Shown: positions 44,389 to 56,083 of the stretch, in pieces
Layout of the letters: every line of letters starts with the position of its first letter
How positions within the stretch are numbered: position 1 is the stretch's first letter
Assembly: GCA_036429605.1 (NCBI GenBank)
Contig: JAVFKD010000016.1
Span: 1-64,000, forward strand
From: Cladobotryum mycophilum
Lineage: Eukaryota; Ascomycota; Sordariomycetes; Hypocreales; Hypocreaceae
DNA: 64,000 nt
Direction of reading: 5' to 3'
Translations under genes and position numbers: made by a program
The notes under the pieces: model-generated
Databases searched by the model: none
Told to the model about the DNA's origin: nothing
The model's input: the letters and a program-made list of their open reading frames with translations, nothing else

Positions 44389-45990
44389 ATGAAAGATAAA
44401 TCCTAGAGCCGCTGCGGGACATTCTATCTATACTCAACGGCACTCAACAGGTCATCGGTATCTACAAGGACTTAGAGAAGCTAGATCTCTAAGTGGAGTC
44501 TTTTACTTGTCAATCCTGGCCGCGTTGGACCACATGTTGAATCGCTTGTGTCAAATGACTGTACAAAAAGACTCTTGCACACTATTAAGGCTTCGGTGCA
44601 GCTGGCAAGCTTTGAGAAAACCTTGCTTGACAAAATTGAAAAGGTGAAGGGAGACAGAGATGCTTTTAATTATGAGGCAGACATTTGTCAGAAAGAGATG
44701 CTGGGTAAGCTGGCTATCGCCTCAATTGCAGACAAGAGGCCATCGTTAATGGGATTCTCAGTATAGAGCAGAGCTTAAGGGTCGCTGAAATGTAGCAGAA
44801 AATGGCGAGCTAGGTCACAAGCGAGATGTTAGAAGACATCGAGCGGAGGCAAAGCGAGCTGGGCAGAAAGCTGGGCAGAAAGCTGGACGCTAGTCTGGCT
44901 TTGTATGATCGACACATGAGATTTCTTGATGACGACTTCGTGCAGGTTACGCCATTCCTATGTGTTAGCGTCCGTGGTTCATGCCGTCTAATACCAGTCC
45001 GATACCTACTGACACCTTCATAGTAAGACAGCCACTATCCCAGGGCAAAGCACCTCCTTGCAAATACGTCGTTGAGGGGTTATGTCGATTTTTAAGACTA
45101 ATAGCATTGGTAAGAATTTTATAACTGTTCAATTAATTATGGAACGATAGAACCTAGTTTGCTCATGTAGCTTGAGCTACCAAACACAACCAAAACAGCC
45201 AACAGCTTCTCTCGCAGCTCGTCTACGACCAGCACGCCACAGGAGAGAATATCAGGTCAAACTACAACCTAGGGTCTACTCTTTCATGGCAAGATGATGA
45301 AAGAGGTAACTATTTGATCCAATCAGCCGAGCTGACGACTTGGTTGACTACCAGACGCTCGGCGGCACTCCTTGTAAAATGACAACGTCCGTAATGTACA
45401 GCGTAGGTCAGCCTTTAGCTTTTTCTGCGCTCGCCTTGCTGTCAAACTCAAGCAACTCTGCTCATCCGATGAGAATTTGCAGTCCCTCAACCAGCTCGAA
45501 ATTATACCACTCTATTCTTTCTGTGGGGAGCATGCCTCACATGACTACAGCTGGGAGACACCAAGCGGGGTTCTCAACAGTCTCCTCGCTCAGCTACTCA
45601 TATAACGCTTTGACCTGGACCTCACAAAGGCGCTCAAGCTAGGGGGCTTGACAATCGTAATGCGGAGACAGTATTTAAACGGTTTGAATACGCGATAAAG
45701 CAATTGCCATCAGGTACCACAGTGCTCTGTATCGTCGACGGCTTTTCTTACTACCTGGACAACGAAACCTCCCGCGATGCTGAGCGGGTTACGCACTTAC
45801 TCCTCAAGCCGTCACAGTTGAAGAGGCGGAAACTGCCATGCGCCCAATCACTTTCACACTTCCGAGGTTGATCATCTAAGTGAAGGCATGGGTTCCGAAT
45901 TTGCCCGCAACTGGTCTAAAAATCGGGGGGTTCACCGTAGACAAGTGGCGAGCTATCATGGATAGCCAGCCGGAATATCTCCCTCGAGGG
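44389..45990 (+). pseudogene. Degraded STAND-type P-loop ATPase
   Basis: Coding traces of one gene are scattered over the three forward frames with many stops. At 44420-44490: EPLRDILSILNGTQQVIGIY then KDLEKLDL. At 44548-44766: helical ASFEKTLLDKIEKVKGDRDA. At about 45420-45610: KLKQLCSSDENLQSLNQLEI, then ETPSGVLNSLLAQLLI. At 45615-45860, in another frame: LTKALKLGG, then KQLPSGTTVLCIVDGFSYYLD. The last block looks like the Walker B and sensor region of fungal STAND ATPases that follow an N-terminal helical domain. No intact P-loop was found. Frameshifts are numerous, so this is a true old pseudogene rather than a sequencing artefact. Confidence 0.6.
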
Positions 45991-46470
45991 GAGTAAAGAG
46001 ACGAACCGTTAGCGAGCAAGCAGAGTGACTTTTATTCTCTTTTCTTTCTCAATTGTAGTGGGCACGGCATCTTTAGAGCAGAAAGGTTATTCACTATGGA
46101 GCAGCTGGAACAATGAAAGGGTGGGAGATCGGGCGCCAACATCAAGATGGATTCTTTACACATCACAAGCTCGATTGCGGTTCGATACGTGCTTCGAGGC
46201 CCCAATCTTGAGTTCTAGCGTCGGGGTATAGATTCTGTGCGAAAGGCAACAGTAAATGAGCACATCATAATTCAGTACCCATATCCATCAAAAACTTCAC
46301 CAAGAGTGATCACTAGATACTAGGTACACAGTAAACATACCCCGTCTCCAGTGGTAGAAAATACATTTGGGGTCGCCTTGGCTATGATTAGGCATCTAGG
46401 CTATTACTCAAAATCCTGGTCATGACGCCCTTTGTCCAAACATCATAAACTACTGGGATGATTGGCACCT

Positions 46471-47976
46471 TTACTGAACAAAGATTTGCTTTTCCTTCTT
46501 CAACTTGTGCACAAAGTCAATGGGCACCTTGAGTGTCTGGGCGACAATCTCGGGTGGGGTGAGTGCAAGCCATTGAGTCAGGGAAATGTCCACGACACGG
46601 TCAGATTTGTAAATCTCGATCCAAACGAGGTCTTCCGTCTTTGAGGTGTTCTCAATGTAGTGCCTAATGTTTACTTTGTAAGCTTCGTGCTCGTCATTGA
46701 ACAGAGAGAATGGAACAACTCACCCAGAATTGGTTGGGAAGACTGCGACATCACCGGCCCTGAAGTTGAAGGTTCTGGCGGCTGCGTTTCCAATGAAGGC
46801 GGTAGCTTGGCCTGTACCATTGTGGAAGTAGAGCCACTCCTCAGCCTAGAAATGAGAATTAGCAATCGATCGCATTAGCAAGTAAAGAGAGAGAGAAACA
46901 CTCACATTTGGGTGCCAGTGAAGCTCCCTGAGCGCGCCCGGCTTCAACCTCACAAACGTCGCCGCAATGGTCTTGCTGATGGGGAAGTTGGTCGAGTCAA
47001 TCTTCCATACCTGGCCACCGCTTCCGCCAATCTTCTCGGGGTCGTGCTTGAAGGTGCGGTAGACGAAGGGGCTGTCGTTTCCTGATGCTGGCGGGGATGG
47101 GTCGCTGACGGTCGCGTTGATGATGTACGGGTCTGCTGGCGGGATGGAGTTGAAGACGGACTCGTCGACGCCGAAGTTCTTGGCCAGAACGGATCGAGGA
47201 GTGTGTGCAATCCAGTCATCGACGTTGAATGTCGTGCTGATGGTGCCGTGTCAGCTTTGCTCACATTGAAAGCGTCACAACAAGACTCACCCAATTTTCT
47301 CAAAATCACCATCGTCAAAAATCAAGAGGACCTCATTCTCATCCTCGAGGCCCTGAAAAGTGTGACCGACACCCTTAGGGAAGTACCAGATGTCGCCGTA
47401 GCCCAATTCTGCCACCTGGTAGACTCCATTCTCGTCGACAGCCGACACGACAACGCGTCCAGCATAGACGATTCCCCATTCTGCCTGCAGCGTGGGTTAG
47501 TATTTTGCTTTTGCAGGTAATGCATCTCGATTCGAATCACATACAACGCGATGCCAATGAAGCTCTCTGATGCCTCCCTTGCGCAAATGCATCTGGGCGC
47601 CCGCAATATCGTGGCTCTGGGGTAGATCTCCGATGATCTGCTCCCTAACCCAGCCACCCTTCAGCAGACGAACCTTGGAGTCTGAGAAACTCCATTTCAA
47701 ATTGGGCACGACACCATTGTCAGTGGACTGTTGTCCCAAATTGTTGGGGTTCTGAAGGTCCAGCTCGTGGTTTGTGCCACCTGTGAGAGGCCATGTTAAT
47801 TTGGCATCCAGTGGCGGTGAAACCATTCAGAGTTACTCACCAGAGAGTGGTCCTCCTTTGCCGTCGGCGCTGATAGGCTCTCCATCAGCGAATTTACCGC
47901 CGTCGCGTCGTTGGATTTGAGGGCCGGCGAGGGCGACGCCAGCCAGTGTGAGCGCGGGCAAAAGTGAGAACCTCAT
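46471..47976 (-). CDS. Secreted bicupin oxalate decarboxylase
   Basis: Mn-dependent conversion of oxalate to formate and CO2, extracellular or wall-associated. Six exons: 47841-47976, 47545-47780, 47291-47484, 46906-47236, 46724-46845, 46471-46663; five introns of 54-60 nt, one with a perfect TACTAAC branch. The sum is 404 codons (403 aa). The signal peptide is MRFSLLPALTLAGVALAG. Cupin 1 has IRELHWHRVAEWGIVYAGR and GDIWYFPKGVGHTFQGL; cupin 2 has LRELHWHPNAEEWLYFHNG and GDVAVFPTNSGHYIENT. Each provides the HxH...E...H metal ligands. The C-terminus (QWLALTPPEIVAQTLKVP) is normal for the family. Oxalate oxidase-type cupins are monocupin, so decarboxylase is preferred. It may serve acid tolerance or detoxification of the fungus's own or a host's oxalate. 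Confidence 0.92.
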
Positions 47977-50605
47977 AGTAATCTTGTCAGCCGAACCACG
48001 CGCGATGGGAATCGGTCTATCGAAGGAGAGAGAGGATGCCGCCGCATTAAAGTACTACTACAAGTACATCTCAAGCATTACATTGAGCTTACACAGTGGT
48101 AAATGAGTTCTTGGCCCGATGCACGCTGATGGATCCCTCGGTGCCATGCCCGGGTCTTCATTGTGCATCTGCATAAGAACCCTTGGAACCGGGTTCGTCA
48201 ACGCCCGTTCTGCAGGCCCCCGACTACATAAAGACTAAAATGGCGACATTCATAAATTGAAGAGCATGGCGGCTGAACCAGCCTCATATTAATACGAACA
48301 CGTCATCCATGGCATTGGCCAGCACAGAAAGCTTTTTAGATTCAGTCATGTATGACCCCTTGACCTACAGCATGACGGAACAAGGTTTGAAAGGGTAGGC
48401 TGAATCCAGTCAGCAAGCAGGCTTGTGAGGTAGCATCAGTTTTATCATTGCCTAGTTACTGCATCCAAGGCCGAGGTAAAAATAAAAAATAAAAATAAAA
48501 TAGTTTGGATTGTATCTGAAAACGGATATTTACTTTTTTGTACTGACAGGGCGGCGGACGGGATGGCAATTTAAAAGGGCCAAGTCTCCTCCCTTTTATC
48601 GAATCACGCCATTAGAAGAGTGTATGATTCCAGCCTTGACCATTCATGAGTCGCAATCGTTCCGGTTGGTAGGCTGGATTTGGAATGCCTGGAGTGGGGA
48701 GATCGCAATGTTTATCCCTGTTCCCGAAGCGGCTGCATCACGGGCCGCCACACCGGAATTGCAAAAGTCGGTATGATGTCAGGTGATTGGTGTAGGCTGT
48801 ACAATCAGGGGAAATTTGGACTTGGCCATTTCCCCTTGGTCTAGAATAGACAGAGGAGAGAAGAGGGAGAAGAGAGAGAGGAGAGAATAGAGAGAACTTG
48901 CTAGGGAGCCGTATCCTCCCTCCTGTCGACAAAACACGGGAAGCCCGTGTCCCCACTGAATATGCATGCAATGCCGGAATTGTATGCTTATCTCCTATTT
49001 ACTCCACCAAGGTCACGGGTAGTGTCTCAAACACATTCATGCGTGCGTCTCGGTTTAACATGGCATACGCATGAGCCTAGACATCTGTTAAAGGGTCAAA
49101 GAGTATGAGACATATAGTGCACAACGAGACGAAGAATTGTGATATTATACTAGAAGTATCATCCATCATTTGATGATGGGGTTTCCTAAGGCGATGGATA
49201 TCATTTGCGCCCGTACGATGAAGGGTGCGACACGATGACATCTGAAGCACAACACGCAAGCACAACATGCAGGAGAAGAAATACCAAGTCAAAGGCCACT
49301 GCATGATGAGATATGTAAGAAAGACAATGGCCGATGAAAAAATTAAGTAAGAAAATTATAAATATAAAGAAATAATAGACCACAAATTTGGCCGCTGCGT
49401 TCAGCGTTTTCTGGCATTTATCCCTGCAAGTCATTTGCCTTTTTTCCTCTTTTTTCTCTTTTTTCTTTCTCTTCCCATTGAACTCTTACTATACCAACTT
49501 GAGAAGGCACCAAGACAAATGTATTTTGGGTAAATTCGGTAGATGAGATTATGGGATATCCACACCTCCAATCCTAGTAAAGAGCAGGCAATTTGAGAAC
49601 TCAGTTTGGTCTCTATCACCTTGATCTAAGGGCATGGCTGTTATTTTTACAGTCATCGTCGGGATCTTCTGTCACGTCGTTAGGTTGAAGTTGATCATTC
49701 AAGTGCAAGAAACCTTTGGCTGAGGAGGTTGCAAGTTTGCGTGGTTTAATGACTCTTTTAGATGTCCGGGTGGTGGGTAGACCATGTCTAATATGGGATC
49801 AAATGAGCTTATATTTCGTGGAAATAGTGAGAGGGGGAGTACTGAACGAATTGCGAGAAGGGAAAGGAGGTGGGCTAATCTTTCGATGAGAAATTTCAGC
49901 GATGTAAAGTTGCGACGTGCAGTGCCGAGTTTTTGTATGGGGGTTTACTGTTTTTGAGCATTTTATGAAGCATATTGAAAGGAGGAAGCCTGAAGATTAA
50001 TCAGTGGTAAAGGATTTGAGATGAGGGCGGTGTTATTTTGAAGTAGTGGAAGAAATACAATTGCGTTGCCTTACCTGAAATCTTTGGAGTCAAATGTTGA
50101 CACAGCAGTGCAGCGAGACTCCGTGCATTCATAGGGTGCATATACCTTGATTGACCCACTTTCATGTTCCTAAAACCACGGTAACTAACCCATCATGTGG
50201 ACAGAGTTTATTGAACATGATAAGAGCTTTTGGGTACGTCCCCGGCAAACTGCAGATGGTGTGCATAGCACTGAAAGCTTTGACACGTCACCATGAACGG
50301 TCACTGTTAATTCACATGTCTGCTTACTTTTAAGTAATGGCTACAGCCTGATTCTGATGGAATCTCAGCCAGTACAGATTCGGATTTGGATGATGGTAAA
50401 CGGTTACGATTCAGTAGCTACGGAGCTTGCAACTAACGTCCACGGTTACAACCAGCGATTGACGCCATGCTTCCAAGCCAATACCAATCTTTTACCATAT
50501 GATCCCATTGCTTCATCCTTCCCATAACACGTTGCGTTCTTTAGCCCCATCCCCGGATATCAACGTCCCAACTGCGGCTTCGCACTCTGATTCCATATCC
50601 CCTGA
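47977..50605. other. 2.6-kb spacer
   Basis: No supportable gene. A GA-rich microsatellite-like tract lies at 48851-48897, and a pyrimidine-rich stretch at 49440-49475. Short frames (for example 48510-48776) lack domain or splice support. Confidence 0.45.
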
Positions 50606-50983
50606 CTAATTGCTGCCGAGATAGTAACCCCAGAAGAACCAGAAGGAGACCCATGGAATAGCGATGAAAATGATGCCAGCAAGAGTCACCAGGACTATCC
50701 TCGTAACAGACGGGTCATCGTTTTCGATCCGAGAGCGAAGCGCTCCGTTGGTTTCATCCCTTTGACGCATCGTCACTTGAGCAAAATTAGTATCGACCAC
50801 CCAAGCTTGAGTCTTTGAGACTTACTCACCGGGAAGTGGGAGTGCCAGAAAGACAGGGCGACGGATAAATCCAGGCTGGTGGAAAGGGGGTGGAGGCGAC
50901 GGAAGGCCGCGACGGTCGACCTTGACTTCGACCTTGATGGTGCACTCGGCAGTGGTAGGGGGTTTCATAGGGGAGGGTGACAT
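50606..50983 (-). CDS. Small tail-anchored membrane protein, 107 aa
   Basis: Exons 50830-50983 and 50606-50775. The 54-nt intron has a GTGAGT donor, a TACTAAT branch and a CTCAAG acceptor; it joins in phase 1 (108 codons). The N-terminal 70 residues are polar and Pro-rich (RRGLPSPPPPFHQPGFIRRP), then RQRDETNGALRSRIENDDPS leads into one C-terminal transmembrane helix (RIVLVTLAGIIFIAIPWVSF followed by WFFWGYYLGSN). No signal peptide. The topology suggests a tail-anchored or type II protein. I do not recognise a family; the good splice signals make a real gene likely. Confidence 0.6.
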
Positions 50984-51827
50984 TTTGTTCGAAGAGGTTG
51001 ATGCAGAGTTTTTGACGATGAGCTGGTGTGCGTGGCAAGTTGTAATGAAAAAAAAGGGTTGATGTTTGGCCGAAACCAAGAGGGGGAAGGGGGAGTTGGT
51101 CGCCAGACTTTGCCAGCTGTCGGCAGGATGGCAAGGAGATGGGTAACAAACCGAGTAGCTTTATTCGCTTATTTACATAACTTGAATGGACAACAAATAC
51201 GGCCCTACGTCTTGCTACAGTACATGAATATTCATTGGGTTTCTTAACTCTACCAGGATGTTTAAAGGTCTTCAGTATGGGTTCCTCGCTGCCGACACCA
51301 ACTAACCAATGTATGCAACGGGCATCACTCGCCCACCTCGTAACATTGGCATTCCAACGATGGAGTAGTCTATAAATAAGTCTTGGAAGCCATTTTAATG
51401 CATCTTCGACGATAACTATTGACTATTACCTGGGTACGAAGAGACAGCAGAGTTCTGTATAGAAAAGGAACGTCTTCCTACCTCAAAGTCTTGTCAGCCA
51501 AAGCCGATGCGTCCAGAATTTAAAACATCTCTTTCTGCTCATGCGAGTTGTATCAATTCTCCTTCAATCACCGAAGCGGAGCTTGTCCAAGAGGCACCTT
51601 TGCAAAAGTCAGCAGAACTCCTGACTTTGTGAGATGTGCGAGCTTTAGGGATGGGTTACACAGCAGTGTAACTTTAATCCATTGCCAATTGTTAAGGGGT
51701 ATAAACCCTTCTTTACTCGAGTATATGAACCCAAGCAATCCATTCAAGTGCAATATTCTCAACTCCAGGCCAACTCTCGACAGACGAACCAAATGTCCAT
51801 TGCCACGGGAGCGATCAAGGGACATGA
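50984..51827. other. Spacer
   Basis: No supportable gene. Confidence 0.4.
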
Positions 51828-53150
51828 GGGGAATTGAGGGGCACAAGAGGAATTGAGGGGCACAAGAGGAATTGAGGGAAACAAGAGGACTCAAGAGTCA
51901 CAACGGGAATTAGGGGCAATAAGAGATATAACGGGTTAGGTAATCGCTATCGGTGAATCGATCTTCCAGGTTGATGGAAAGCAAAGGAAAGTGAGAGATG
52001 TCGTACGTGCTGCACCTGCCTCCAGCCGCCAGCCGCGCGTATTCACCTGACGTGGCATCCATAAGAAAGAATTGTCAAAGGGAAGAAATTAATCCTCTTT
52101 CATCATCCATCATACCTTTTCCATCATACCTTTTCCATCATCCTTTCGCAAACGACGCTGAAAATCATACGTTACCTTGATCGCTGCGCTGCGGCAGAGT
52201 TCGTCTTGATTGATATTGGATTGGAGAGACCGAGTGACTAGATCATCCACCACCACCACCACCACCAACGCAGCCTCCCATGCCGCCGCTTGTTCCAGCA
52301 GCTGATCCGGCCAGAGCCATCAAGTAATTTAAATACCTATTGTTCTTTACTTATCTTTGGCTCTATAAGACTAATAACTCATTTAGTGGAGATATTGATG
52401 GAAGAACAAGATGCTAGGCTTGGCATCTTGGAGGAAAAGGCCCGAGAAGGCCGATTTGGACACTTGGTGTCCCATCTAAACTTCTCTGTCGTAGACTGGA
52501 CAATTCCGTCCAATGTTATGTATTCCGGTACATGTTTGATGACCGAGGCAGACTGCTCTGGCACCAAGACTAAGTCCAAGGCCTCCATGGCCCAGCAATA
52601 TAACGCGCCGTTTCATCGGGTAAGTTTATCCAATCCACCCTTCCCGCTGAAGTATACTAACATTAGAAAGCAATAAGCAAAGGATGGCCCGAGAAAGGCG
52701 GGACCAGCCGCCCATATTACCAATTCCGCCTCCACGGAGCATTGATGAGTCCACTGTGGCCATCACATTCATTCCTCCTCTTCCGGTGCCGGCCCCCTCC
52801 ATCATCTTCTCTACATCGCCTATCTTTTCCTCTGGCAAGTGAGGATACTTTGCCCAGTTCGGTGGCCGAAACTGCCAATGCTTTACCATTGGAAAACTCG
52901 CAATAGGATGGGGATATGGATCGAGAGATCCCAGACTCGTGTTCGGACTCTGATGATAAATTTTGAACATCATTAATGAGCTTACACTATATATGTTGGA
53001 AGTTGCTCTAATAATACTTGACGTTTCTGTTTTATCAACTTCAAGCGTTCCAACTAGTTGTAGCTCTTGAGTCCTCTTGTTCCTCCGTATTCCCCTCGTG
53101 CCTCATAATTCCTCTTGTGTCTCTCCATTCCTCACGTGTCCCATCATTAC
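51828..53150. mobile_element. Candidate non-autonomous element bounded by inverted subterminal repeats
   Basis: 51828-51915 contains three tandem copies of GGAATTGAGGGGCACAAGAG-type units followed by GAAACAAGAGGACTCAAGAG. Around 53066-53150 the reverse complement occurs (CTCTTGAGTCCTCTTGTTCC, then ATAATTCCTCTTGTGTCTC units). Between them lie a (CAC)n tract (52248-52268), a tandem CATCATACCTTTTC repeat (52107-52145), and spliced-looking short frames (52290-52676, with a further open stretch MARERRDQPPILPIPPP to 52840) with no transposase similarity. Ends and target duplication are not resolved. Confidence 0.45.
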
Positions 53151-53634
53151 TTCATGTTACCGCCCATTTCTACCACCACCCATTAATTTATACTTTGTTT
53201 GTTTTAATAAATCTCTTATTCCTCTCTTCTCCGCCGTAAAAAATGTTACTAAATATTTCTAAAGGGGCGTAGGTGGGTATGGACATGCGTAAAGACCTAC
53301 AATCATACGAGATACCGCTTACTCAGATGCCACCTGCAAGTAGTAATTGTGCATTTACTAACCCTATACTTCACAATCGATCAAGTAGTTTTTATGAATG
53401 GATTATTATGGATTGAAATAAATGGATATCTCGTATATAAAACCATAGACAGTGGAGAACTCAGTCTCCCGTCGAGCTCTTCCAGGTTGTCTTGAGTTTA
53501 ATATCCACTCTTCTCTGCCCCGTAAGGCATCATTTTTGGGTCACATCACGAGCCCCACGCCAAAACAATCCACTACTGTTCAAGTCACCCAACCCACCGT
53601 CAAAATGGAGCTCAATCTGTCACCATTTTAATAC
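53151..53634. other. Spacer
   Basis: 53151-53230 continues the AT-rich part of the repeat family also seen at 31200-31260. No gene. Confidence 0.4.
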
Positions 53635-54090
53635 CTATATAGAGGCGTTTGGCGACGTTGGTGGTGTACTCGCGACTTGACACTCATAGGTAGGCAGAAT
53701 CAACTCGGTATTGCGAGTAGGGTGACACTTCTGGTACAAAGACCACAGTGAACCCCGGCCAATAAAATCGCGACACGCCGTGACCCTGAGTGTCTCGATT
53801 GAAGTCCACGAGTAGACACTGTGTCGTAGATTCTGTGAGCGTCTGCGCTGAATCTGGAGCCTCGAAGGGGTCGTCTGCCCTTGCGTGTCTCTGCGCCAGT
53901 TCAAATCCCGCACACACCCCGGAATGGGGTTATTGAACTGAGACACTGCGCGCGTATGATCACGAGGATGCTCTTGATATTGCGCCCCAACTGCTGTTTT
54001 AAACGCCACAGCCAAAATGCAGATATAAAGACGTCGATCAGACAGGCGCCGCAAATATTGTGCCCTCATTAACAATACAAGACACCACAA
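53635..54090 (-). CDS. Doubtful small protein
   Basis: A 151-codon open frame overlaps a second frame (53684-53917) whose sequence (LLVDFNRDTQGHGVSRFYWP) looks at least as protein-like. A small secreted protein split by an unrecognised intron or frameshift is possible: an internal hydrophobic stretch, ICILAVAFKTAVGA, could be a signal peptide if translation began just before it. There is no family match. Treat as unconfirmed. Confidence 0.22.
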   Translation of the reverse strand: MWCLVLLMRAQYLRRLSDRRLYICILAVAFKTAVGAQYQEHPRDHTRAVSQFNNPIPGCVRDLNWRRDTQGQTTPSRLQIQRRRSQNLRHSVYSWTSIETLRVTACRDFIGRGSLWSLYQKCHPTRNTELILPTYECQVASTPPTSPNASI

Positions 54091-54781
54091 AGGGGTAGAT
54101 ATAATGTCTCATCTCAGCTCAGGAGCTGTCGGCCGATAAGAGACATAAAACCCCAAGTTGGTGACCAAGGCGAGTGTCTGGCATCCTCATTGAGGGATGA
54201 CTACAACAAGAGACATGGCTAACATCAATGTCACATAGGTAGGTAATGTGATTCTGACTGCTACACTAGGGGATTCCATTCACCTTCAATTGTTGTTTTC
54301 TCACACAACCAAGGATAACAACCACAAAACCTGACCGGGAGGACAACTGAGACCAAAACATATCCAATGATAATACCTAGTAATGCAAATAAATTTGCAT
54401 CCGGGCCAATGGCTTAGGCAAGACTGGCTGTAATCCATTGAACCTTGGAAGCTTGGTTCAACTCGCTCCCCGAAATCTGTCGGCACATGGGGGAGGAGGA
54501 GAGGAGAAGTGGTGATGAATACATTGGCTTGGAATTGGCTTGGTATAGTTGCGTGAAATGGGAGCGCCAGCACGTTTCTGGTACGGTCCCCAAAGGTCAC
54601 CATTCAGTTGCACCAATGGGTTAGTCAAATCCCTCACCTCCACACACACACTGGACAGGCCTCTATCAAAGTCTATCATTATTTATACCCCTTAGGAACC
54701 ACCCCGTTCCAGATCAACAACCAATGCATCAAATCTCATCAAACCCTTCAAGCTTCAGCGAGCATTCTAGCAAGGCTCAAG
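54091..54781. other. Promoter region of the VPS62-like gene
   Basis: The open frame of the next gene extends upstream to 54608, but that part lacks a signal peptide. It is read here as 5' UTR. Confidence 0.4.
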
Positions 54782-56083
54782 ATGAAGTTAACCTCCATCA
54801 CCAAACTATTTGTTCTCTTTGCATCATCTCCTATCTCAGTTCATGCGTCGCCCTCCGAAGAAAGCCCTCCATTTCAAAACTATGGAGAGATCAGGGTTGC
54901 CTTAACAACCACCTATCAGCTTGGCTGGGGGCAGCAAAGATCTAGCGGACCCCTGCGTCTTTTTATTCCAAAATCACCAAACGAGTCCTTTCGTCCCTTG
55001 GGTTCCATCGCCCTACGTGAGAACGGGGATCCCAACGGCAAGCGAGCTACGGTCATTGTGGCATTGAACCCAGATAAGCTGAATAAGTCAAAACCGGCCC
55101 TTGTGCCACCTGTCGGCTGGATTCGGATCTACTTCGAACGGGCTACCCAAAACGATGAGGTTGGCTTCCTAAGGGCTAAATGTCCAAATGATTATACGTC
55201 GATTGGCGATGTTGCCGTCCAGATCATAAACAACAAGCTCCCCGACTATAGTTCGATTTGGTGTGTACGAGCAGACCTTACCTTGCAAGGCAGCTTCCCA
55301 GCCAAGCCACTCTGGGACGATCAGAGTGCAAGGAATAAAAACATCACCGTCTCCATATGGAAGAATCAGCCCGTCCAAAAAAGGATCGCTGGCCAGCGAT
55401 TTCTCCCCCTTGATTCAGGCACCTTTGTAACTTCAACCTCTCTGGAAGAACCCAAGATTTCTTATAACCGGGTTATTGTGATCGATCTCCCCAATAATTA
55501 TCTTAAATTCAACGCCAAACCGCCGGAATTCACACACAACAACATTCCTAGCGAAGGCGACATCTTTGAGGAAACAGGCATAGCGAATGTCACACTACCA
55601 TTGACTGCTCTCTTCCCGGCAAACGACAGGAGGATCATCTATCATCTAGACAATCCCTTCTGCAGAGTCAGCAAATTTGCTGCATGGATTGTCAAGGGCG
55701 TACGGGTCAACGATGGGACGGGAGATATAATTTACAATACTACAGTAACAATCGGCTTCTCCCAGGAGGCTGTTACAACTATGCAGGAAGAGCTTGGCAT
55801 GTCGGTCTCAGCCGCGGCTGGTTTCAAGCTCGTATCGTTTGACCTCAGTCTCAACTACCAGTTGACAGCAACCAACTCCAGGAGCTACGGTAAATACGGA
55901 CACACTAGTAGTACTGAGCACATACCTATTCCTGCGAATCAATTCGCCGTCTTGTTTGGCAAGATCATTGGCATCAAGGCCATTTATTTGGATGGGGGCG
56001 ATCTCTACGAAGACAGCGCCGTACTCAAAAATGAACTCCGCGTACAAAAGCGACCCTACATAAATACGAAACGTGTTGCGTAG
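54782..56083 (+). CDS. Secreted VPS62-like protein with a possible membrane-active C-terminal domain
   Basis: 433 aa, intronless. The start at 54782 is chosen because it places a signal peptide (MKLTSITKLFVLFASSPISV) at the N-terminus. Residues about 35-230 show the VPS62/DUF946 pattern, apparently twice: a stretch ending in RPLGSIAL, then GWIRIYFER, PNDYTSIGDVAVQI, IWCVRADLTL and KPLWDDQSARNKNITVSIWK. The C-terminal 150 residues (NTTVTIGFSQEAVTTMQEEL then GMSVSAAAGFKLVSFDLSLN, ending in IPIPANQFAVLFG) are Ser/Thr-rich with alternating hydrophobic residues. This is reminiscent of the amphipathic beta-strands of aerolysin-like or other bacterial insecticidal pore formers. That comparison is inference from pattern, not a family match. 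If right, it would be a secreted effector or defence toxin; otherwise a wall or adhesin-like protein. Confidence 0.65.
   Translation: MKLTSITKLFVLFASSPISVHASPSEESPPFQNYGEIRVALTTTYQLGWGQQRSSGPLRLFIPKSPNESFRPLGSIALRENGDPNGKRATVIVALNPDKLNKSKPALVPPVGWIRIYFERATQNDEVGFLRAKCPNDYTSIGDVAVQIINNKLPDYSSIWCVRADLTLQGSFPAKPLWDDQSARNKNITVSIWKNQPVQKRIAGQRFLPLDSGTFVTSTSLEEPKISYNRVIVIDLPNNYLKFNAKPPEFTHNNIPSEGDIFEETGIANVTLPLTALFPANDRRIIYHLDNPFCRVSKFAAWIVKGVRVNDGTGDIIYNTTVTIGFSQEAVTTMQEELGMSVSAAAGFKLVSFDLSLNYQLTATNSRSYGKYGHTSSTEHIPIPANQFAVLFGKIIGIKAIYLDGGDLYEDSAVLKNELRVQKRPYINTKRVA

Noticed and set aside
53885..53925. tRNA B-box-like word (GTTCAAATCCC)
   Set aside because: No matching A box or cloverleaf could be built around it.
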